DNA of 64,000 nt from Sphingomonas abaci. GTDB taxonomy: Bacteria > Pseudomonadota > Alphaproteobacteria > Sphingomonadales > Sphingomonadaceae. Shown piece after piece: positions 7,694 through 17,756 of this stretch. The notes below the pieces were generated by a model, which was not told where the DNA came from, ran no database searches, and worked only from the letters and a program-made list of their open reading frames with translations. Where the stretch lies: NCBI RefSeq assembly GCF_014199625.1, contig NZ_JACHNY010000002.1:372001-436000 (forward strand). The letters are read 5' to 3'. Position numbers and translations under genes: made by a program. Positions within the stretch are counted from its first letter, which is position 1, and every line of letters begins with the position of its first letter.

Positions 7694-8674
7694 TTACGAG
7701 AAGCCCACCACGGCGTGGGGGACATAGGGCGCTTCCAGCCGCGCGATCTCGTCATCCGATAATACCAGGTCGAGCGCGGCGATGGCGTCATCCAGATGCG
7801 CGGGTTTCGAGGCGCCGACGATCGGCGCGGAGACCTCCGGCTTGGCCAGCACCCAGGCAAGGGCGATCTGCGCGCGCGGCACGCCCCGCTCGCGAGCGAC
7901 AGCCGCCACGGCTTCGACCACCGTGCGATCGGCCGCTGCGGTCGCCGCGTAGAGCGTCCGGCCGAACTCGTCGGTATCCGACCGCTCCGTCGTCTCATCC
8001 CAGTCGCGCGTCAGCCGTCCACGGGCGAGGGGGCTCCATGGGATCACGCCAATCCCTTCCGCCGCGCACAATGGCAGCATCTCACGTTCCTCTTCTCGGT
8101 AGAGGAGGTTGACGTAATTCTGCATGGTCGAGAAGCGCGTCCAGCCGTTCGCCTCGGCGACGTGGAGCATCGTCGCGAACTGCCAGGCCGCCATCGACGA
8201 GGCGCCGATATAGCGCGCCTTGCCCGCCTTCACGACGTCGTGCAGCGCCTCCAGCGTCTCCTCGATCGGCACCTCATGGTCGAAACGGTGGATTTGGTAG
8301 AGGTCGACATAATCGGTGCCGAGCCGGGTGAGGCTGGCGTCGATCTCGGTCATGATCGCCTTTCGGCTGAGTCCTGCGCCGTTCGGACCCGGGCGCATCC
8401 GGCCATGGACCTTGGTCGCGATCACCACCGCGTCGCGGCGGGTGAAGTCCTTCAGCGCGCGTCCGACGATCTCCTCCGACGTGCCGTCGGAATAGACGTT
8501 GGCGGTGTCGAAGAAGTTGATCCCGGCCTCCACCGCCTGGCGCAGCAGTGGGCGGCTCGTTTCCTCATCGAGCGTCCAGGCGTGGTTGCCGCGGTCCGGG
8601 ATGCCATAGGTCATGCAGCCAAGGCAGAGGCGCGACACGTCGAGGCCGGTGGTGCCGAGCTTGATATAGTCCAT
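7694..8674 (-). CDS. Aldo/keto reductase
   Basis: 326 residues from MDYIKLGTTGLDVSRLCLGCM. The frame is open to 8725, but the extra residues are not family-like. The aldo/keto reductase TIM-barrel motifs are present: INFFDTANVYSDGTSEEIVGRAL (catalytic Asp and Tyr), VVIATKVHGRM (Lys), DLYQIHRFD (His), VIPWSPLARGRLT, and GVPRAQIALAWVL. It belongs to the YajO/YakC-like group that reduces aldehydes with NADPH. It is a monocistronic gene, convergent with the DUF427 operon. Confidence 0.9.
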   Translation of the reverse strand: MDYIKLGTTGLDVSRLCLGCMTYGIPDRGNHAWTLDEETSRPLLRQAVEAGINFFDTANVYSDGTSEEIVGRALKDFTRRDAVVIATKVHGRMRPGPNGAGLSRKAIMTEIDASLTRLGTDYVDLYQIHRFDHEVPIEETLEALHDVVKAGKARYIGASSMAAWQFATMLHVAEANGWTRFSTMQNYVNLLYREEEREMLPLCAAEGIGVIPWSPLARGRLTRDWDETTERSDTDEFGRTLYAATAAADRTVVEAVAAVARERGVPRAQIALAWVLAKPEVSAPIVGASKPAHLDDAIAALDLVLSDDEIARLEAPYVPHAVVGFS

Positions 8675-8753
8675 GGAAGAGTCTCGCCTATCCGGTTTGT
8701 CGCCCCAACGAACGGGGCGCGCCATCGGCGCATGTTCCGGAAAGATTTGACGC

Positions 8754-9053
8754 TCAGCCGAGCCGTTGGAGTCGTTCGACCGAGGGCGGCTCGGCGAGCA
8801 ACGCGTCGAAGCGCGCGGCGAGCCGGGTCAGGGCGGGGGCGCGGCCGTGGGCATCCAGGGCCGCCTGGTCCGCCCAGGCCTCCACCATCACGATGACGCC
8901 GGGCGTGTCGCGGCTCTCATGCGCGTCGTAGAGCAGGCAGCCAGGCTCCGCGCGCACCTCGGCCAGGATCTCACGGAACGCGCCGGCCAATTCCGCGGTC
9001 TTGCCGGGACGCGGCACGAGGCGGGCAACGACGTGGACGATCGGATCGGTCAT
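8754..9053 (-). CDS. Antibiotic biosynthesis monooxygenase (ABM) domain protein
   Basis: 99 residues from the ATG at 9053, with GGAGA 8 nt upstream; the ATG at 9059 sits too close to that site. The sequence IVHVVARLVPRPGKTAELAGAFREIL, EPGCLLYDAHESRDTPGVIVMVEAWAD and ALDAHGRAPAL is the ABM/YgiN dimeric ferredoxin-like fold. Members are small quinol or anthrone oxygenases or heme-related enzymes. The neighbours give no substrate. Confidence 0.85.
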   Translation of the reverse strand: MTDPIVHVVARLVPRPGKTAELAGAFREILAEVRAEPGCLLYDAHESRDTPGVIVMVEAWADQAALDAHGRAPALTRLAARFDALLAEPPSVERLQRLG

Positions 9054-9149
9054 GCACATTCTCCGTTCTTCAAGACGATCTTGCCGTGCATCGTGGCGCT
9101 TTCCAATCGCGCCGCGCCGCGATCAGCCTGATCCAGGGCAAGGGAAATT

Positions 9150-9407
9150 CTATGGCGGATCGGCCCCGATCTGGCGGACGATGCCGTTCAAGGCGGCGGT
9201 GCAGCCCTGGGCGCGGCCGATGTCGTGGTCGGTGCCGGCTGCGTTCCAGAACATGTCGAGCGGCCAGCGTTCGGGGCAATGCGCGATCAGGCAGCGCAGC
9301 GCGAGCCGCACCTCGATCGTGTCGACCTTGCCCTTGCCCGATCGGGCGGCGGCCGCGCGCAGGATGTGGAGCGACAGTTCGATGATGATCCGTTGATGGC
9401 GGGACAT
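9150..9407 (-). CDS. Hypothetical protein following dnaE2
   Basis: 85 residues, MSRHQRIIIELSLHILRAAA, with HCPERWPLDMFWNAAG in the middle. It begins 18 nt after the dnaE2 stop on the same strand and so is likely the last gene of the LexA-controlled imuB-dnaE2 transcript. It has no signal peptide or transmembrane segment. I do not recognise a family. Its position makes a role in, or regulation by, the damage response worth considering. Confidence 0.55.
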   Translation of the reverse strand: MSRHQRIIIELSLHILRAAAARSGKGKVDTIEVRLALRCLIAHCPERWPLDMFWNAAGTDHDIGRAQGCTAALNGIVRQIGADPP

Positions 9408-9425
9408 GGCGGGTCGATGGGCCGA

Positions 9426-12400
9426 TCAATGGAAGTCGCGCGACTTGATCCGCACCACCTGTTCGGGGTCCATGCCGTTGGCGTGGGGCGGCCAGTAGCT
9501 GTCGCGCGGCCCCGGCCGCCAGCCGGCGTCGCCCCGGTCGGGCGAGCCGGCATGGCGCGCGCCGTCGCCGCGCCCGGTGGCGTGCGGAAAGTCCATCTGC
9601 CCGACCTGGGCGAGCAGCCCGCCATGGTCGATGATCCGGTCGCAGATGACGTGGATGACCAGCCCCTCGCGCTGGACCCGGCCCTTCATGCCGATCATCG
9701 CCGCCGACATGACGGTGCGACGCTGCGCCTCGAACCGATCGGGCCAGAGGATGCCGTTGGCGATGCCGGTCTCGTCCTCGATCGTGATGAACAGCACGCC
9801 CTTGGCGCTGCCCGGCTTCTGGCGGACCAGGATGATGCCGGCGACCTCGACATGGCGGCCGTCCTTGATGTGGGCGAGGTCGGCGCAGCGGACGATGCCG
9901 CGCCGGGTGAGATCCTGCCGCAGAAAGGCCAGGGGATGGGCGCGCAGCGACAATTGCAGCGCGCGGTAATCCTCCACCACCTCGCGGCCCTCGGTCAGTG
10001 GGCGGAGCGACACGTCGGGCTCCAGCCCCTCCGGGCTGAACGAGGCTTCGCGCGCATCGGCGGCGGCGAACAGGGGCAGGGGAGCCTCTCCTAGCCCCTT
10101 GACCTTCCACAGGCCCTGGCGGCGATCCTCGGCCAGCGCATGGAAGGCGTCCGCCTCGGCCAGTCGTTCGATTGCGGCGCGAGGCACGCCGGCACGCCGC
10201 CACGCTTCCTCCACCGACTGGAAAGGCGCGTCCCCCCGTGCCGCGACGATCGCCGCCCCGTGCACGTTGGCGAGGCCACGCACCTGGCGCAGTCCCAGCC
10301 GGACGGCGCAATAGCGGCCATCCGTCGGCTCGAGCGTACAGTCCCAGCGGCTGGCGTTGATGCAGGCGGGCCGCACCTCGACGCCATGCTCGCGCGCGTC
10401 GCGCACGACTTGGGCGGGCGCGTAGAAGCCCATGGGCTGCGCATTGAGCAACGCAGCGCAGAACACGTCGGGATGATGGTGCTTCATCCAGCAACTGGCG
10501 TACGCGATCTTGGCGAAGCTGGCGGCATGGCTCTCGGGAAAGCCATAGGAGCCGAAGCCCTCGATCTGCTTGAAGGTGCGCTCGGCGAAGTCGCGCGGAT
10601 AGCCTCGGCTGACCATCCCTTCGACCAGCTTGTCATAGAAGTGGCTGACGCCGCCGGTGAACTTGAACGTCGCCATGGCGCGGCGGAGCTGGTCGGCCTC
10701 GACCGCCGTGAACCCTGCGCCGACGATCGCGACCTTCATCGCCTGTTCCTGGAACAGCGGCACGCCCAGCGTTTTCTCCAGCACCGCGCGCAGTTCGGGA
10801 CGGGGATAGTCGGGCTTTTCCCGTCCCTCGCGGCGGCGGAGGTACGGGTGGACCATGTCGCCCTGGATCGGCCCCGGTCGCACGATCGCGACCTCGATGA
10901 CGAGGTCGTAGAAGCGCGCCGGCTTCATGCGGGGCAGCATCGACATCTGCGCGCGGGACTCGATCTGAAAGGTGCCCAGCGTGTCGGCCTTCTGGATCAT
11001 CGCATAGACGGCCGGGTCGTCGTCCTGCAGGTCGGCCATGCCGACGCGCACGCCCTTGGCCTCCTCCAGCAGGGCGAAGGCGCGGTTCATGCAGCCGAGC
11101 ATGCCGAGGCCGAGCACGTCGACCTTCATGAACTTGAGCGCATCGATATCGTCCTTGTCCCATTCGATCACCTGCCGGTCGACCATCGCGGCGGGTTCGA
11201 TGGGCACGAGATCGTCGAGGCGGTCATGGGTCAGCACGAAGCCGCCGGGATGCTGCGACAGGTGGCGCGGCACGCCGATCAGCTGGCGCGACAGCTCCAG
11301 CGCAAGGCGCAGCCGCCGGTCGTCCATGTTGAGGCCGAGCTGGGTGACCTGCTTCTCGCCGACCCCTTCCTGGCTCCAGCCCCAGACGAGGCCGGCAAGC
11401 GCCTTGGTCAGGTCCTCGGGCAGGCCCAGCGCCTTGCCGACCTCGCGCACCGCGCCCCGCGCGCGGTAGCGGGTGACGACGGCGGTCAGCGCGGCATGGG
11501 GGCGGCCATAGGTCTCATAGATCCACTGGATGATCTCTTCGCGCCGCTCATGCTCGAAGTCCACGTCGATATCGGGCGGTTCGCGCCGTTCGCCCGAGAC
11601 GAAGCGCTCGAACAAGAGCTCGTGCTTGATCGGATCGATGCTGGTGATGCCGAGCATGAAGCAGACGCAGCTGTTCGCCGCCGATCCGCGACCCTGGCAC
11701 AGGATGCCGCGCCTGCGGCTCTCCGCGACGATGCTGTTCACCGTCAGGAAGTACGGGGCGTAACCGAGCTCGCCGATCAGCCGCAATTCGTGATCGATCT
11801 GCTGGCGATAGGCCTCGGGCACGCCATCGGGGAACATCCGCTCGACCGCTTGCCCGGTCAGCCGCTCGAGCGCGCCTTGGGCGGTCAGCCCCTCGACCAC
11901 GCGCTCGTGCGGATATTGATAGCTGAGCTCACCCAGATCGAAGGTGCAGGCCCGCGCGATGGCGGCGGTGGCGGCGATCGCCTCGGGGAAGGCGGCGAAG
12001 CGGCGTTCCATTTCCTCGGGCGACTTCAGGTGCCGGTCGGCATGGCGTTCGCGGGCGTAGCCGAGCGTATCGACGGTGCATTTCTCGCGGATCGCGGTGA
12101 CCACGTCCTGCAGCAGTCGCGCCTCTGGGGCGTGATAGAGGATGTCTCCAACCGCGACGGTCGCCACGCCCGCCGCTCCCGCCTCCGCCGACAATTGGTG
12201 CAGGCGCAGGAGATCGTCGGGCCGCCGTCGGAAGGCCAGGCCACAATGGCCGCGCGCCCCGAAGGTTCGGCGCAGATCGGCGAGATGGCGTGCGGTCGTG
12301 GCGTCCGCCTCGTGCGGGAGCAGGATGGCGACCAGCCCCTCGTTCCATTCGCCAAGGTCCGACCAGCCGAGCGTGCAGCCGCCCTTGCCGGCGCGCGACT

Positions 12401-12689
12401 TGCCCAGCGTCAGCAGGCGGGTGAGCCTGGACCAGGCCGCCTTGTCGGTCGGGTAGAGCAGCAGCGCGCGGCCATCGTCGAGATCGACCCGCGCCCCCGC
12501 GATCATCCGCACGCCCGTCGCCTTCTGCGCCTCCCACGCCCGCACCAGCCCCGCGACGCTGCCCCGGTCGACGATGCCGAGTGCCGAATGCCCCTGCAGC
12601 GCGGCGGCGGCGAAGAGTTCGTCGGGGCTGGAGGCGCCGCGCAGGAACGAGAAATGGCTCGTCACCTGAAGCTCGACATAGATGGTCAT
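9426..12689 (-). CDS. dnaE2: Error-prone DNA polymerase DnaE2 (ImuC)
   Basis: 1087 residues, matching the 1050-1100 of the family, starting [20 protein letters not shown]; the frame remains open upstream into imuB but the overlap with the imuB stop fixes this start. The N-terminal PHP domain covers about residues 1-250. The polymerase core has [18 protein letters not shown] and [19 protein letters not shown] with the catalytic aspartates. The finger and thumb follow, and a C-terminal OB segment has [25 protein letters not shown]. It carries out translesion synthesis with ImuB after DNA damage. It overlaps imuB by one nucleotide. Confidence 0.97.
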   Translation of the reverse strand: MTIYVELQVTSHFSFLRGASSPDELFAAAALQGHSALGIVDRGSVAGLVRAWEAQKATGVRMIAGARVDLDDGRALLLYPTDKAAWSRLTRLLTLGKSRAGKGGCTLGWSDLGEWNEGLVAILLPHEADATTARHLADLRRTFGARGHCGLAFRRRPDDLLRLHQLSAEAGAAGVATVAVGDILYHAPEARLLQDVVTAIREKCTVDTLGYARERHADRHLKSPEEMERRFAAFPEAIAATAAIARACTFDLGELSYQYPHERVVEGLTAQGALERLTGQAVERMFPDGVPEAYRQQIDHELRLIGELGYAPYFLTVNSIVAESRRRGILCQGRGSAANSCVCFMLGITSIDPIKHELLFERFVSGERREPPDIDVDFEHERREEIIQWIYETYGRPHAALTAVVTRYRARGAVREVGKALGLPEDLTKALAGLVWGWSQEGVGEKQVTQLGLNMDDRRLRLALELSRQLIGVPRHLSQHPGGFVLTHDRLDDLVPIEPAAMVDRQVIEWDKDDIDALKFMKVDVLGLGMLGCMNRAFALLEEAKGVRVGMADLQDDDPAVYAMIQKADTLGTFQIESRAQMSMLPRMKPARFYDLVIEVAIVRPGPIQGDMVHPYLRRREGREKPDYPRPELRAVLEKTLGVPLFQEQAMKVAIVGAGFTAVEADQLRRAMATFKFTGGVSHFYDKLVEGMVSRGYPRDFAERTFKQIEGFGSYGFPESHAASFAKIAYASCWMKHHHPDVFCAALLNAQPMGFYAPAQVVRDAREHGVEVRPACINASRWDCTLEPTDGRYCAVRLGLRQVRGLANVHGAAIVAARGDAPFQSVEEAWRRAGVPRAAIERLAEADAFHALAEDRRQGLWKVKGLGEAPLPLFAAADAREASFSPEGLEPDVSLRPLTEGREVVEDYRALQLSLRAHPLAFLRQDLTRRGIVRCADLAHIKDGRHVEVAGIILVRQKPGSAKGVLFITIEDETGIANGILWPDRFEAQRRTVMSAAMIGMKGRVQREGLVIHVICDRIIDHGGLLAQVGQMDFPHATGRGDGARHAGSPDRGDAGWRPGPRDSYWPPHANGMDPEQVVRIKSRDFH

Positions 12690-14470
12690 CAGCCGAACAG
12701 CCCGTGGAGATACCAGCTCAGGTCGCCGGTCGCGGCGTCGACTCCGTCGCCGCGGCGGAACAGCCAGAAGCGCGCGCCGGTATCGTCCTCGACCCGAAAA
12801 TAGTCGCGGACCGCCCAGACCTCGCCGTCGCGCCGCCACCATTCGCCATGGATGCGCTCGGGGCCATCGCCCGCAACCACGGCATGGACCCGCCCCCGCC
12901 AGGTGAAGCGGCGGGGCGGCGCGTCGGGGAGGAGCGCAAGCACGCCGACCAGCGGCTCGGGCCGGGGCAGCAGGCGGACGGGCCGCTTCCAGGACGGCCA
13001 GCCCGTCGGCGTGGCGAGCGGCGACACGCGTCGCACGGCGCGCTCGGGCACGTCGCTCTCGACCGGCGCGGTCACGAACAGCGCTTCTTCGCCGACCCGG
13101 CCGGCGATCTGGTCGACCAGCAGCGCGACGTCAGGCGGCGCATCGTCCCCCGCCAGACTGGCGGCCAGCGTCGTCGCGCCGAGCGGGTCGGTGCGTGGGG
13201 CGGCCAGCCGCATCGCCTCGATCCCGTCGCCAGGGTCGATCCGCTCGATGCGCAGGTGAAAGAGGCGGGCGAGATGGCCGGCATCGCGGGTTGCGCGCGC
13301 GGTGCCGATCGACAGATGCTGCGCGCTGCCGTCGATCCGCTCCACGGTGAGGACCAGCGCGCGCGCGCCGCGCCCGCGCTCCACCAGTTGCCGGATCAGC
13401 GCGGCGAGCAGATCGCCGATCACCTGCTCGATCGCCTCCGCCGTGCCGATCGGTTCGAGCAGGCGGAGCCGGGCGACGGGCACCTCCTGCGGCACAATGG
13501 GCACGATCGGTTCGGCCACGCGCCCCAGCGCCTCGTCGAGACGGCGGAGGCTCGTCATTCCCAGCCGCCGGGCGAGGGGGCCGCGCGGCAGTGGCAGCAG
13601 GTCGGCGATCCGGTCGAGCCCGAAGCGGGTCGCGGCGGCGATCGCCTCGGGTGTCAGGCGGAGCGCGGCGGGGGGCAGGGGGGCGAGCGCCTGCGCTTCC
13701 TGCCCGCCGGGGAGCAGCCGCATGGCCTCGCGACCGAACCGGGCCAGTGCATGGGCCGCGCCGGGCGTACCGGCGACCGCCACGCGCGCGGTCAGGCCGA
13801 AGCGCCGGCAGAAGCGGATCAGCCGGTGGCAGAAGCGCGCCTCGCCGCCATGGAGGTGCGCGACGCCGGTCAGGTCCAGCCAGAGGCCGTCGTCGCCGCT
13901 CACGCAGGCGGTCGGCGTCCAGTGGCGCACCGCATGGAGCGCGAGGTCCGCCAAGAGCGCCGCATCCGCCGCCCGGTCGGCGGGACGGATGTCGAGGTCC
14001 GGGATCAGCGCGCGGGCCTGCGTCACCGCCATGCCGGGCGTCAGGCCCAGCGCCATGGCGCTGGGGCAGGCGGCGGCGATGACCTGTCGCTGGCCGATCG
14101 CTTCGGCCAGGATCATCGGCACATGGTGCGTCGCAGGCGGCGGCGCGGGCTGACGCCGGTCCGGTGCGACCGGCCGCTTGAAGGGGTGATCCGCCGCCTC
14201 GGACCGGCGGCCCAGCTCGCGCATCGGGGGGCGCTGGTGGAGCGGCAAGGCGGCCACCTGCTCCTCGACCGCCGCGCGCGCGGCCCCCTGCTGCGCCCAG
14301 CGCGCGCCGGGACGCCAGCCGCCGCCCCGCGGCACCGAGCAGGCGCCGGGGTCGTCGTCGACCGGTAGCATGGGCGCGGGCCTCGGCTCGGGCAGCGCGC
14401 GCGGCCGCTCCAGCCGCCGCAGTCGCTCGATCGCGAGATGCGGCAGGTAGAGCGAGGCGACCCGCGTCAT
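12689..14470 (-). CDS. imuB: ImuB, Y-family polymerase-like mutasome protein
   Basis: 593 residues from [20 protein letters not shown], with GGAGG 7 nt before the ATG. The Y-family-like little finger and palm are recognisable: [49 protein letters not shown]-terminal ImuB tail ends [10 protein letters not shown] and [10 protein letters not shown]. An insertion rich in Pro and Arg at about residues 25-115 separates the first strand from the palm; similar insertions occur in sphingomonads. ImuB proteins are generally catalytically inactive adaptors linking DnaE2 to the beta clamp. No imuA lies upstream; the gene follows directly after a LexA box. Confidence 0.93.
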   Translation of the reverse strand: MTRVASLYLPHLAIERLRRLERPRALPEPRPAPMLPVDDDPGACSVPRGGGWRPGARWAQQGAARAAVEEQVAALPLHQRPPMRELGRRSEAADHPFKRPVAPDRRQPAPPPATHHVPMILAEAIGQRQVIAAACPSAMALGLTPGMAVTQARALIPDLDIRPADRAADAALLADLALHAVRHWTPTACVSGDDGLWLDLTGVAHLHGGEARFCHRLIRFCRRFGLTARVAVAGTPGAAHALARFGREAMRLLPGGQEAQALAPLPPAALRLTPEAIAAATRFGLDRIADLLPLPRGPLARRLGMTSLRRLDEALGRVAEPIVPIVPQEVPVARLRLLEPIGTAEAIEQVIGDLLAALIRQLVERGRGARALVLTVERIDGSAQHLSIGTARATRDAGHLARLFHLRIERIDPGDGIEAMRLAAPRTDPLGATTLAASLAGDDAPPDVALLVDQIAGRVGEEALFVTAPVESDVPERAVRRVSPLATPTGWPSWKRPVRLLPRPEPLVGVLALLPDAPPRRFTWRGRVHAVVAGDGPERIHGEWWRRDGEVWAVRDYFRVEDDTGARFWLFRRGDGVDAATGDLSWYLHGLFG

Positions 14471-14640
14471 CGCCAGCCTCCCCTTCCATCGTGAAACCCC
14501 GGCCGTCCCACCGGCCCGACGATGCTGTCGAAGGATGCGACGCTGCCCTGACCATCGCACGCCGCGTGCATCGCATCGCGCCGGTGCGACGGTGTTTCGG
14601 GGCAAGGGGCGGCGGAAGACATGATTGCTGTGACTCGTAT

Positions 14641-14655
14641 GTTCGCTATATGTTC
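14641..14655. promoter_or_regulatory. LexA (SOS) box, GTTC-N7-GTTC
   Basis: GTTCGCTATATGTTC on the + strand, equal to GAAC-N7-GAAC on the minus strand. It is an exact match to the direct-repeat SOS box of alphaproteobacteria. It lies 171 nt before imuB on one side and 68 nt before the zinc-ribbon/SRAP genes on the other. It could therefore serve both directions. The LexA gene is not in the window. Confidence 0.85.
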
Positions 14656-14722
14656 CTTCGATTCCAAAGCCAGTCAAGGTGTTACGGAAGCGAATCGATG
14701 ATCGGAACGGGACAGGGGTGGG

Positions 14723-15088
14723 GTGGGCGAGAGGGCGGGCGAAGGGAGCGGGGGAGCCAGGTCAGGGGCCGATCACGACCATATCGGCCGTCGGCTGCGC
14801 ACGCTGGAGGAATGCGCCCTGCACAAGCGGACGCTGCGCCTGACCTGCCCGGCCTGCGGCCATGTCCGCGTCCTCGACGCGGTTGCGCTGTGGTGGCTGT
14901 TCCAGCGCCGCGGATGGGACGGCACGCTGGGACTGGTGGGGCGACGCCTTTGCTGTTCCGCCTGCCGGGCGGCGGGGCAGGTCCGGCGCCCGCGTCTGGC
15001 GATCGGCCGCGACCCGCCGACCGGCGCGGCCCTGCCCTATCCCGACGCCGCGACGTGGAAGAGGCTTGTTTCACGCTACCGGTCGTGA
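14723..15088 (+). CDS. Zinc-ribbon hypothetical protein
   Basis: 121 residues from a GTG at 14723; the start is uncertain because no ATG or clear SD exists. The core has two CxxC pairs, TCPACGHVRVLD and RLCCSACRAAGQV, typical of a treble-clef or ribbon zinc site. A Trp-rich helix (ALWWLFQRRGWDG) lies between them. It ends 12 nt before the SRAP gene and diverges from imuB across the LexA box. The function is unknown; DNA or RNA binding is plausible from the zinc site and neighbours. Confidence 0.65.
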   Translation: MGERAGEGSGGARSGADHDHIGRRLRTLEECALHKRTLRLTCPACGHVRVLDAVALWWLFQRRGWDGTLGLVGRRLCCSACRAAGQVRRPRLAIGRDPPTGAALPYPDAATWKRLVSRYRS

Positions 15089-15100
15089 TCGAAGGCGAGG

Positions 15101-15727
15101 ATGTGTAATCTTTACAGCATCAAGACCGACCCCCAGCGCTATTTCGACGCGCTCGCCGCCGTCGAGGATGCGAGCAACGGGCTAGCGGTCGAGAAGGATT
15201 ACGCCGCGCCCGGCAAGCCCGGCTATGTCGTCCGGTTGGAGGGCGGCCGGCGGGTGCTGAGCACGATGCGCTGGGGATTCCCGACCCGCAAACCGCGCAA
15301 GCGGCCGGCGCGCGAGGGGGAACTCCCCTTCCTCTACGACTGGTGGACCAATGCGCGGAACATGCAGAGCAACATGTGGAAGCCATGGCTGATGAAGGCC
15401 GAGCATCGCTGCCTGGTGCCCTTTACCCGCTTCTCCGAACCCAAGGCTGCCGCCGACCGGCAGGGGCCGGGCGACATCCACTGGTGGTTCACCGTCGAGG
15501 ACCAGCCGGCGCCGTGCTTCGCCGGGCTGTGGAAGGTCGACCAGGACCATGACCGGGTCTATGCCTTCTGCACCACCGAGCCCAATCCGCTGGTCGCGCC
15601 CAAGCATCCCAAGGCGATGCCGGTCATCCTGCTCGCCGAGGAGCAGGATCGCTGGCTGACCGCTCCGGTCGAGGAGGCGCTGACCATGCTGACCGCCTAT
15701 CCCTCACAGCTGATGAGCGTCGCCTGA
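15101..15727 (+). CDS. SRAP domain protein (YedK/HMCES-like, abasic-site crosslinking)
   Basis: 208 residues beginning MCNLYS; removal of Met exposes the catalytic Cys2. Other expected residues are present: Asn in WWTNARN, Glu in RCLVPFTRFSEP, and His in PKHPKAMPVILL. The middle motif NARNMQSNMWKP differs from the common NARAET form, so this is a divergent SRAP subgroup. SRAP proteins form a thiazolidine crosslink with abasic sites in single-stranded DNA and protect forks. It sits next to the LexA box and translesion genes, which fits a repair role. Confidence 0.88.
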   Translation: MCNLYSIKTDPQRYFDALAAVEDASNGLAVEKDYAAPGKPGYVVRLEGGRRVLSTMRWGFPTRKPRKRPAREGELPFLYDWWTNARNMQSNMWKPWLMKAEHRCLVPFTRFSEPKAAADRQGPGDIHWWFTVEDQPAPCFAGLWKVDQDHDRVYAFCTTEPNPLVAPKHPKAMPVILLAEEQDRWLTAPVEEALTMLTAYPSQLMSVA

Positions 15728-15729
15728 CC

Positions 15730-16710
15730 ATGGCCCGCAACCCCTATCATGACGGGCCGCCCAGCGATCATTACGACGGCACCCGCTTCTTCAATCCAGG
15801 GCAGGCCAGCACCGACCGGGGCCTGCGCGCGATGCTGCGGTGGAAGCTGGCGGGCGCTGCCGCGCCATGGCCGGGGTCGGTGCCGGTGACGCCCGCCAAG
15901 CCCGCAGCGCGAGTCGAGGGCCTGTGCGTGACGATGGTCGGCCATGCCTCGCTGCTGATCCAGGCGGCGGGCGTGAACATCCTCACCGATCCGGTCTGGT
16001 CGACACGCGCCAGCCCGTTCCGCCGCATCGGGCCGAAACGGGTGACCGCGCCGGGGATCGGCTTCGCGGACCTGCCACCGATCGATGTCGTGCTGCTGAG
16101 CCACGCGCATTATGACCATCTCGATGTCGCCACGCTCGCACGGCTCCATGCGGCGCACGAGCCACTCATGGCGATGCCGCTCGGCAACGACGCGGTCGTC
16201 CAGGCGGCGGTGCCGGGCGCGCGGTGCGTCGCCGGCGACTGGTGGGACCGGCTGGACCTAGGCGGCGGCGTCGCGACGACGCTGACTCCGGCCCATCACT
16301 GGTCCAACCGCTGGCCAAGCGACACGCGCATGACGCTGTGGAGCGGGCATTATCTGGACACCCCCGCCGGAGCGATCTGGTTCGTCGGCGACACCGGCTA
16401 TGGCGACGGGCGTATCTTCGGCGAAGTGCGCGAACGGCTGGGAGCGCCCGACCTGGCCCTCATCCCGATCGGGGCTTACGAGCCGCGATGGTTCATGGCC
16501 GCGCAGCATGTCGACCCCGCCGAGGCCGTGCGCATCTTCACCGACGTCGGGGCGGCGCGTGCGCTCGGCATTCACTGGGGCACGTTCCAGCTGACCGACG
16601 AAGCACGCGATGCGCCCGCCGCGGAACTCGCGACGGCGCTAGATGCCGCCCGCGTCGCCCCGGACCGCTTCGTCGCGGCGGAACCAGGCGGCATCTATCG
16701 CTTCGGCTAG
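15730..16710 (+). CDS. MBL-fold metallohydrolase (NAPE-PLD/UlaG-like)
   Basis: 326 residues. The metal-binding motif is SHAHYDHLD (about 120-128). It is preceded by the family segment VTMVGHASLLIQAAGVNILTDPVWSTRASPF and followed by HHWSNRW, WFVGDTGYGDG and GIHWGTFQLTDEA. This pattern matches the group that includes NAPE-hydrolysing phospholipase D and lipoprotein-like hydrolases. It probably cleaves a phosphodiester or lactone. It begins 2 nt after the SRAP stop, so the two are co-transcribed, and it ends 5 nt from the convergent monooxygenase gene. Confidence 0.85.
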   Translation: MARNPYHDGPPSDHYDGTRFFNPGQASTDRGLRAMLRWKLAGAAAPWPGSVPVTPAKPAARVEGLCVTMVGHASLLIQAAGVNILTDPVWSTRASPFRRIGPKRVTAPGIGFADLPPIDVVLLSHAHYDHLDVATLARLHAAHEPLMAMPLGNDAVVQAAVPGARCVAGDWWDRLDLGGGVATTLTPAHHWSNRWPSDTRMTLWSGHYLDTPAGAIWFVGDTGYGDGRIFGEVRERLGAPDLALIPIGAYEPRWFMAAQHVDPAEAVRIFTDVGAARALGIHWGTFQLTDEARDAPAAELATALDAARVAPDRFVAAEPGGIYRFG

Positions 16711-16715
16711 CGCGT

Positions 16716-17756
16716 TCAGGCCGCCGCCGGCACCCGCCCGGCGGTCGTGCCCATCACCTGCGCGGCGAAGCGCTCCATCTCCTCGGCCTGCGGGCTCATC
16801 TGCAACAGCAGCAGGTCGAGGCCCGCGGCCTCATATTCGGCGATGCGTTCCTTCAACTGCTCGGGCGTGCCGACCAGGTTGGGGCGCAAGCCCCGGTTGG
16901 ACACCGAATATTCCTGGAGCTTGAGCTCCCGCTCCAATTGCGTTCCCGACAGCCACTGGTCGAAATTGGCGTAGCCTGCCGGCAGATCGGTGACAGTGGT
17001 GATGCGCTCCAGCTCGCGTTTCGCCTCCGCCTCGCTGTCGCGGACGATCGCATAGGCGGCCATGCCATATTGCATCGGCGCCCCACCGGCGGCGCGGCGG
17101 CGCGCGGCCATGTCCGCGATCTTGGGCGCGATCGCCTCGACGGGGTCCCCGTGCATGACATAGGCGTCGCATTGGCTCGCGATCATCGTCTTGGCGGCCT
17201 CGCTCTCGCCACCGGCATAGACGGTCGGCCGCTTGACCGGCTTGGGCGCGCAGATCGCCGCGTCCGTGGTGTAGAATTGGCCCGCGAAACTGAACCGGTC
17301 CTGCGTCCACAGCCCGTCAACGACGCTCAGCCATTCCGCCGTGCGCGCATAGCGATCGTCGTGCTGGTCGAATTGTAGTCCGTACTGGCGCGCTTCGTCG
17401 GCCCACCAGCTCGACACGACGTTCAGCGACAGGCGGCCGCCGGCGATCCGGTCGATGTTCGCCGCCGCCTTGGCGAACAAGGCGGGATGGTGGAAATTGG
17501 GCCGCACCGCGACCATCAGCTCCAGCCGCTCGGTCACTGCGGCAAGCGCGGCCGCGGTCGACCATGCGTCGAGCGCAGGCTGCTCGACCCCCTTGATGTC
17601 GTTGAGGTTGAGCTCCGCGATCAGCGTCAGGTCATAGCCCCAACGCTCGGCATCCTGGGTCAGCGCCTTGGCATAGGCCCAGCTCGCCTCCATCCGCTCG
17701 TCGGCCACGTTGCGCAGCCAGCCGCCGAACACCGGCATCCAGAAACCATATCGCAT
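16716..17756 (-). CDS. LLM-class FMNH2-dependent monooxygenase (SfnG-like)
   Basis: 346 residues starting MRYGFWMPVFGGWLRNVADE. It has the luciferase-like TIM-barrel pattern: LTLIAELNLNDIKG, ELMVAVRPNFHHPALFAK, DRIAGGRLSLNVVSSWW, FDQHDDRYARTAEWL, PTVYAGGESEAAK, and LVGTPEQLKERIAEYEAAGLDLLLLQ. The sequence is closest to the dimethylsulfone monooxygenase SfnG group. It needs reduced FMN from a partner reductase; none is adjacent. Its ATG overlaps the ATP-grasp stop by one base. In context it may hydroxylate an amino-acid-derived intermediate rather than a sulfone. Confidence 0.85.
   Translation of the reverse strand: MRYGFWMPVFGGWLRNVADERMEASWAYAKALTQDAERWGYDLTLIAELNLNDIKGVEQPALDAWSTAAALAAVTERLELMVAVRPNFHHPALFAKAAANIDRIAGGRLSLNVVSSWWADEARQYGLQFDQHDDRYARTAEWLSVVDGLWTQDRFSFAGQFYTTDAAICAPKPVKRPTVYAGGESEAAKTMIASQCDAYVMHGDPVEAIAPKIADMAARRRAAGGAPMQYGMAAYAIVRDSEAEAKRELERITTVTDLPAGYANFDQWLSGTQLERELKLQEYSVSNRGLRPNLVGTPEQLKERIAEYEAAGLDLLLLQMSPQAEEMERFAAQVMGTTAGRVPAAA

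Noticed and set aside
10140..12803. 887-residue open frame on the plus strand opposite dnaE2
   Set aside because: It mirrors the dnaE2 codons, has no family motif and is a typical antisense frame in high-GC DNA.
12581..14368. 595-residue plus-strand frame opposite imuB
   Set aside because: No recognisable domain, antisense to a well-supported gene.
14467..14667. 66-residue ORF as an imuA remnant
   Set aside because: The sequence shows no ImuA/RecA-like motif and its starts lack a ribosome site.
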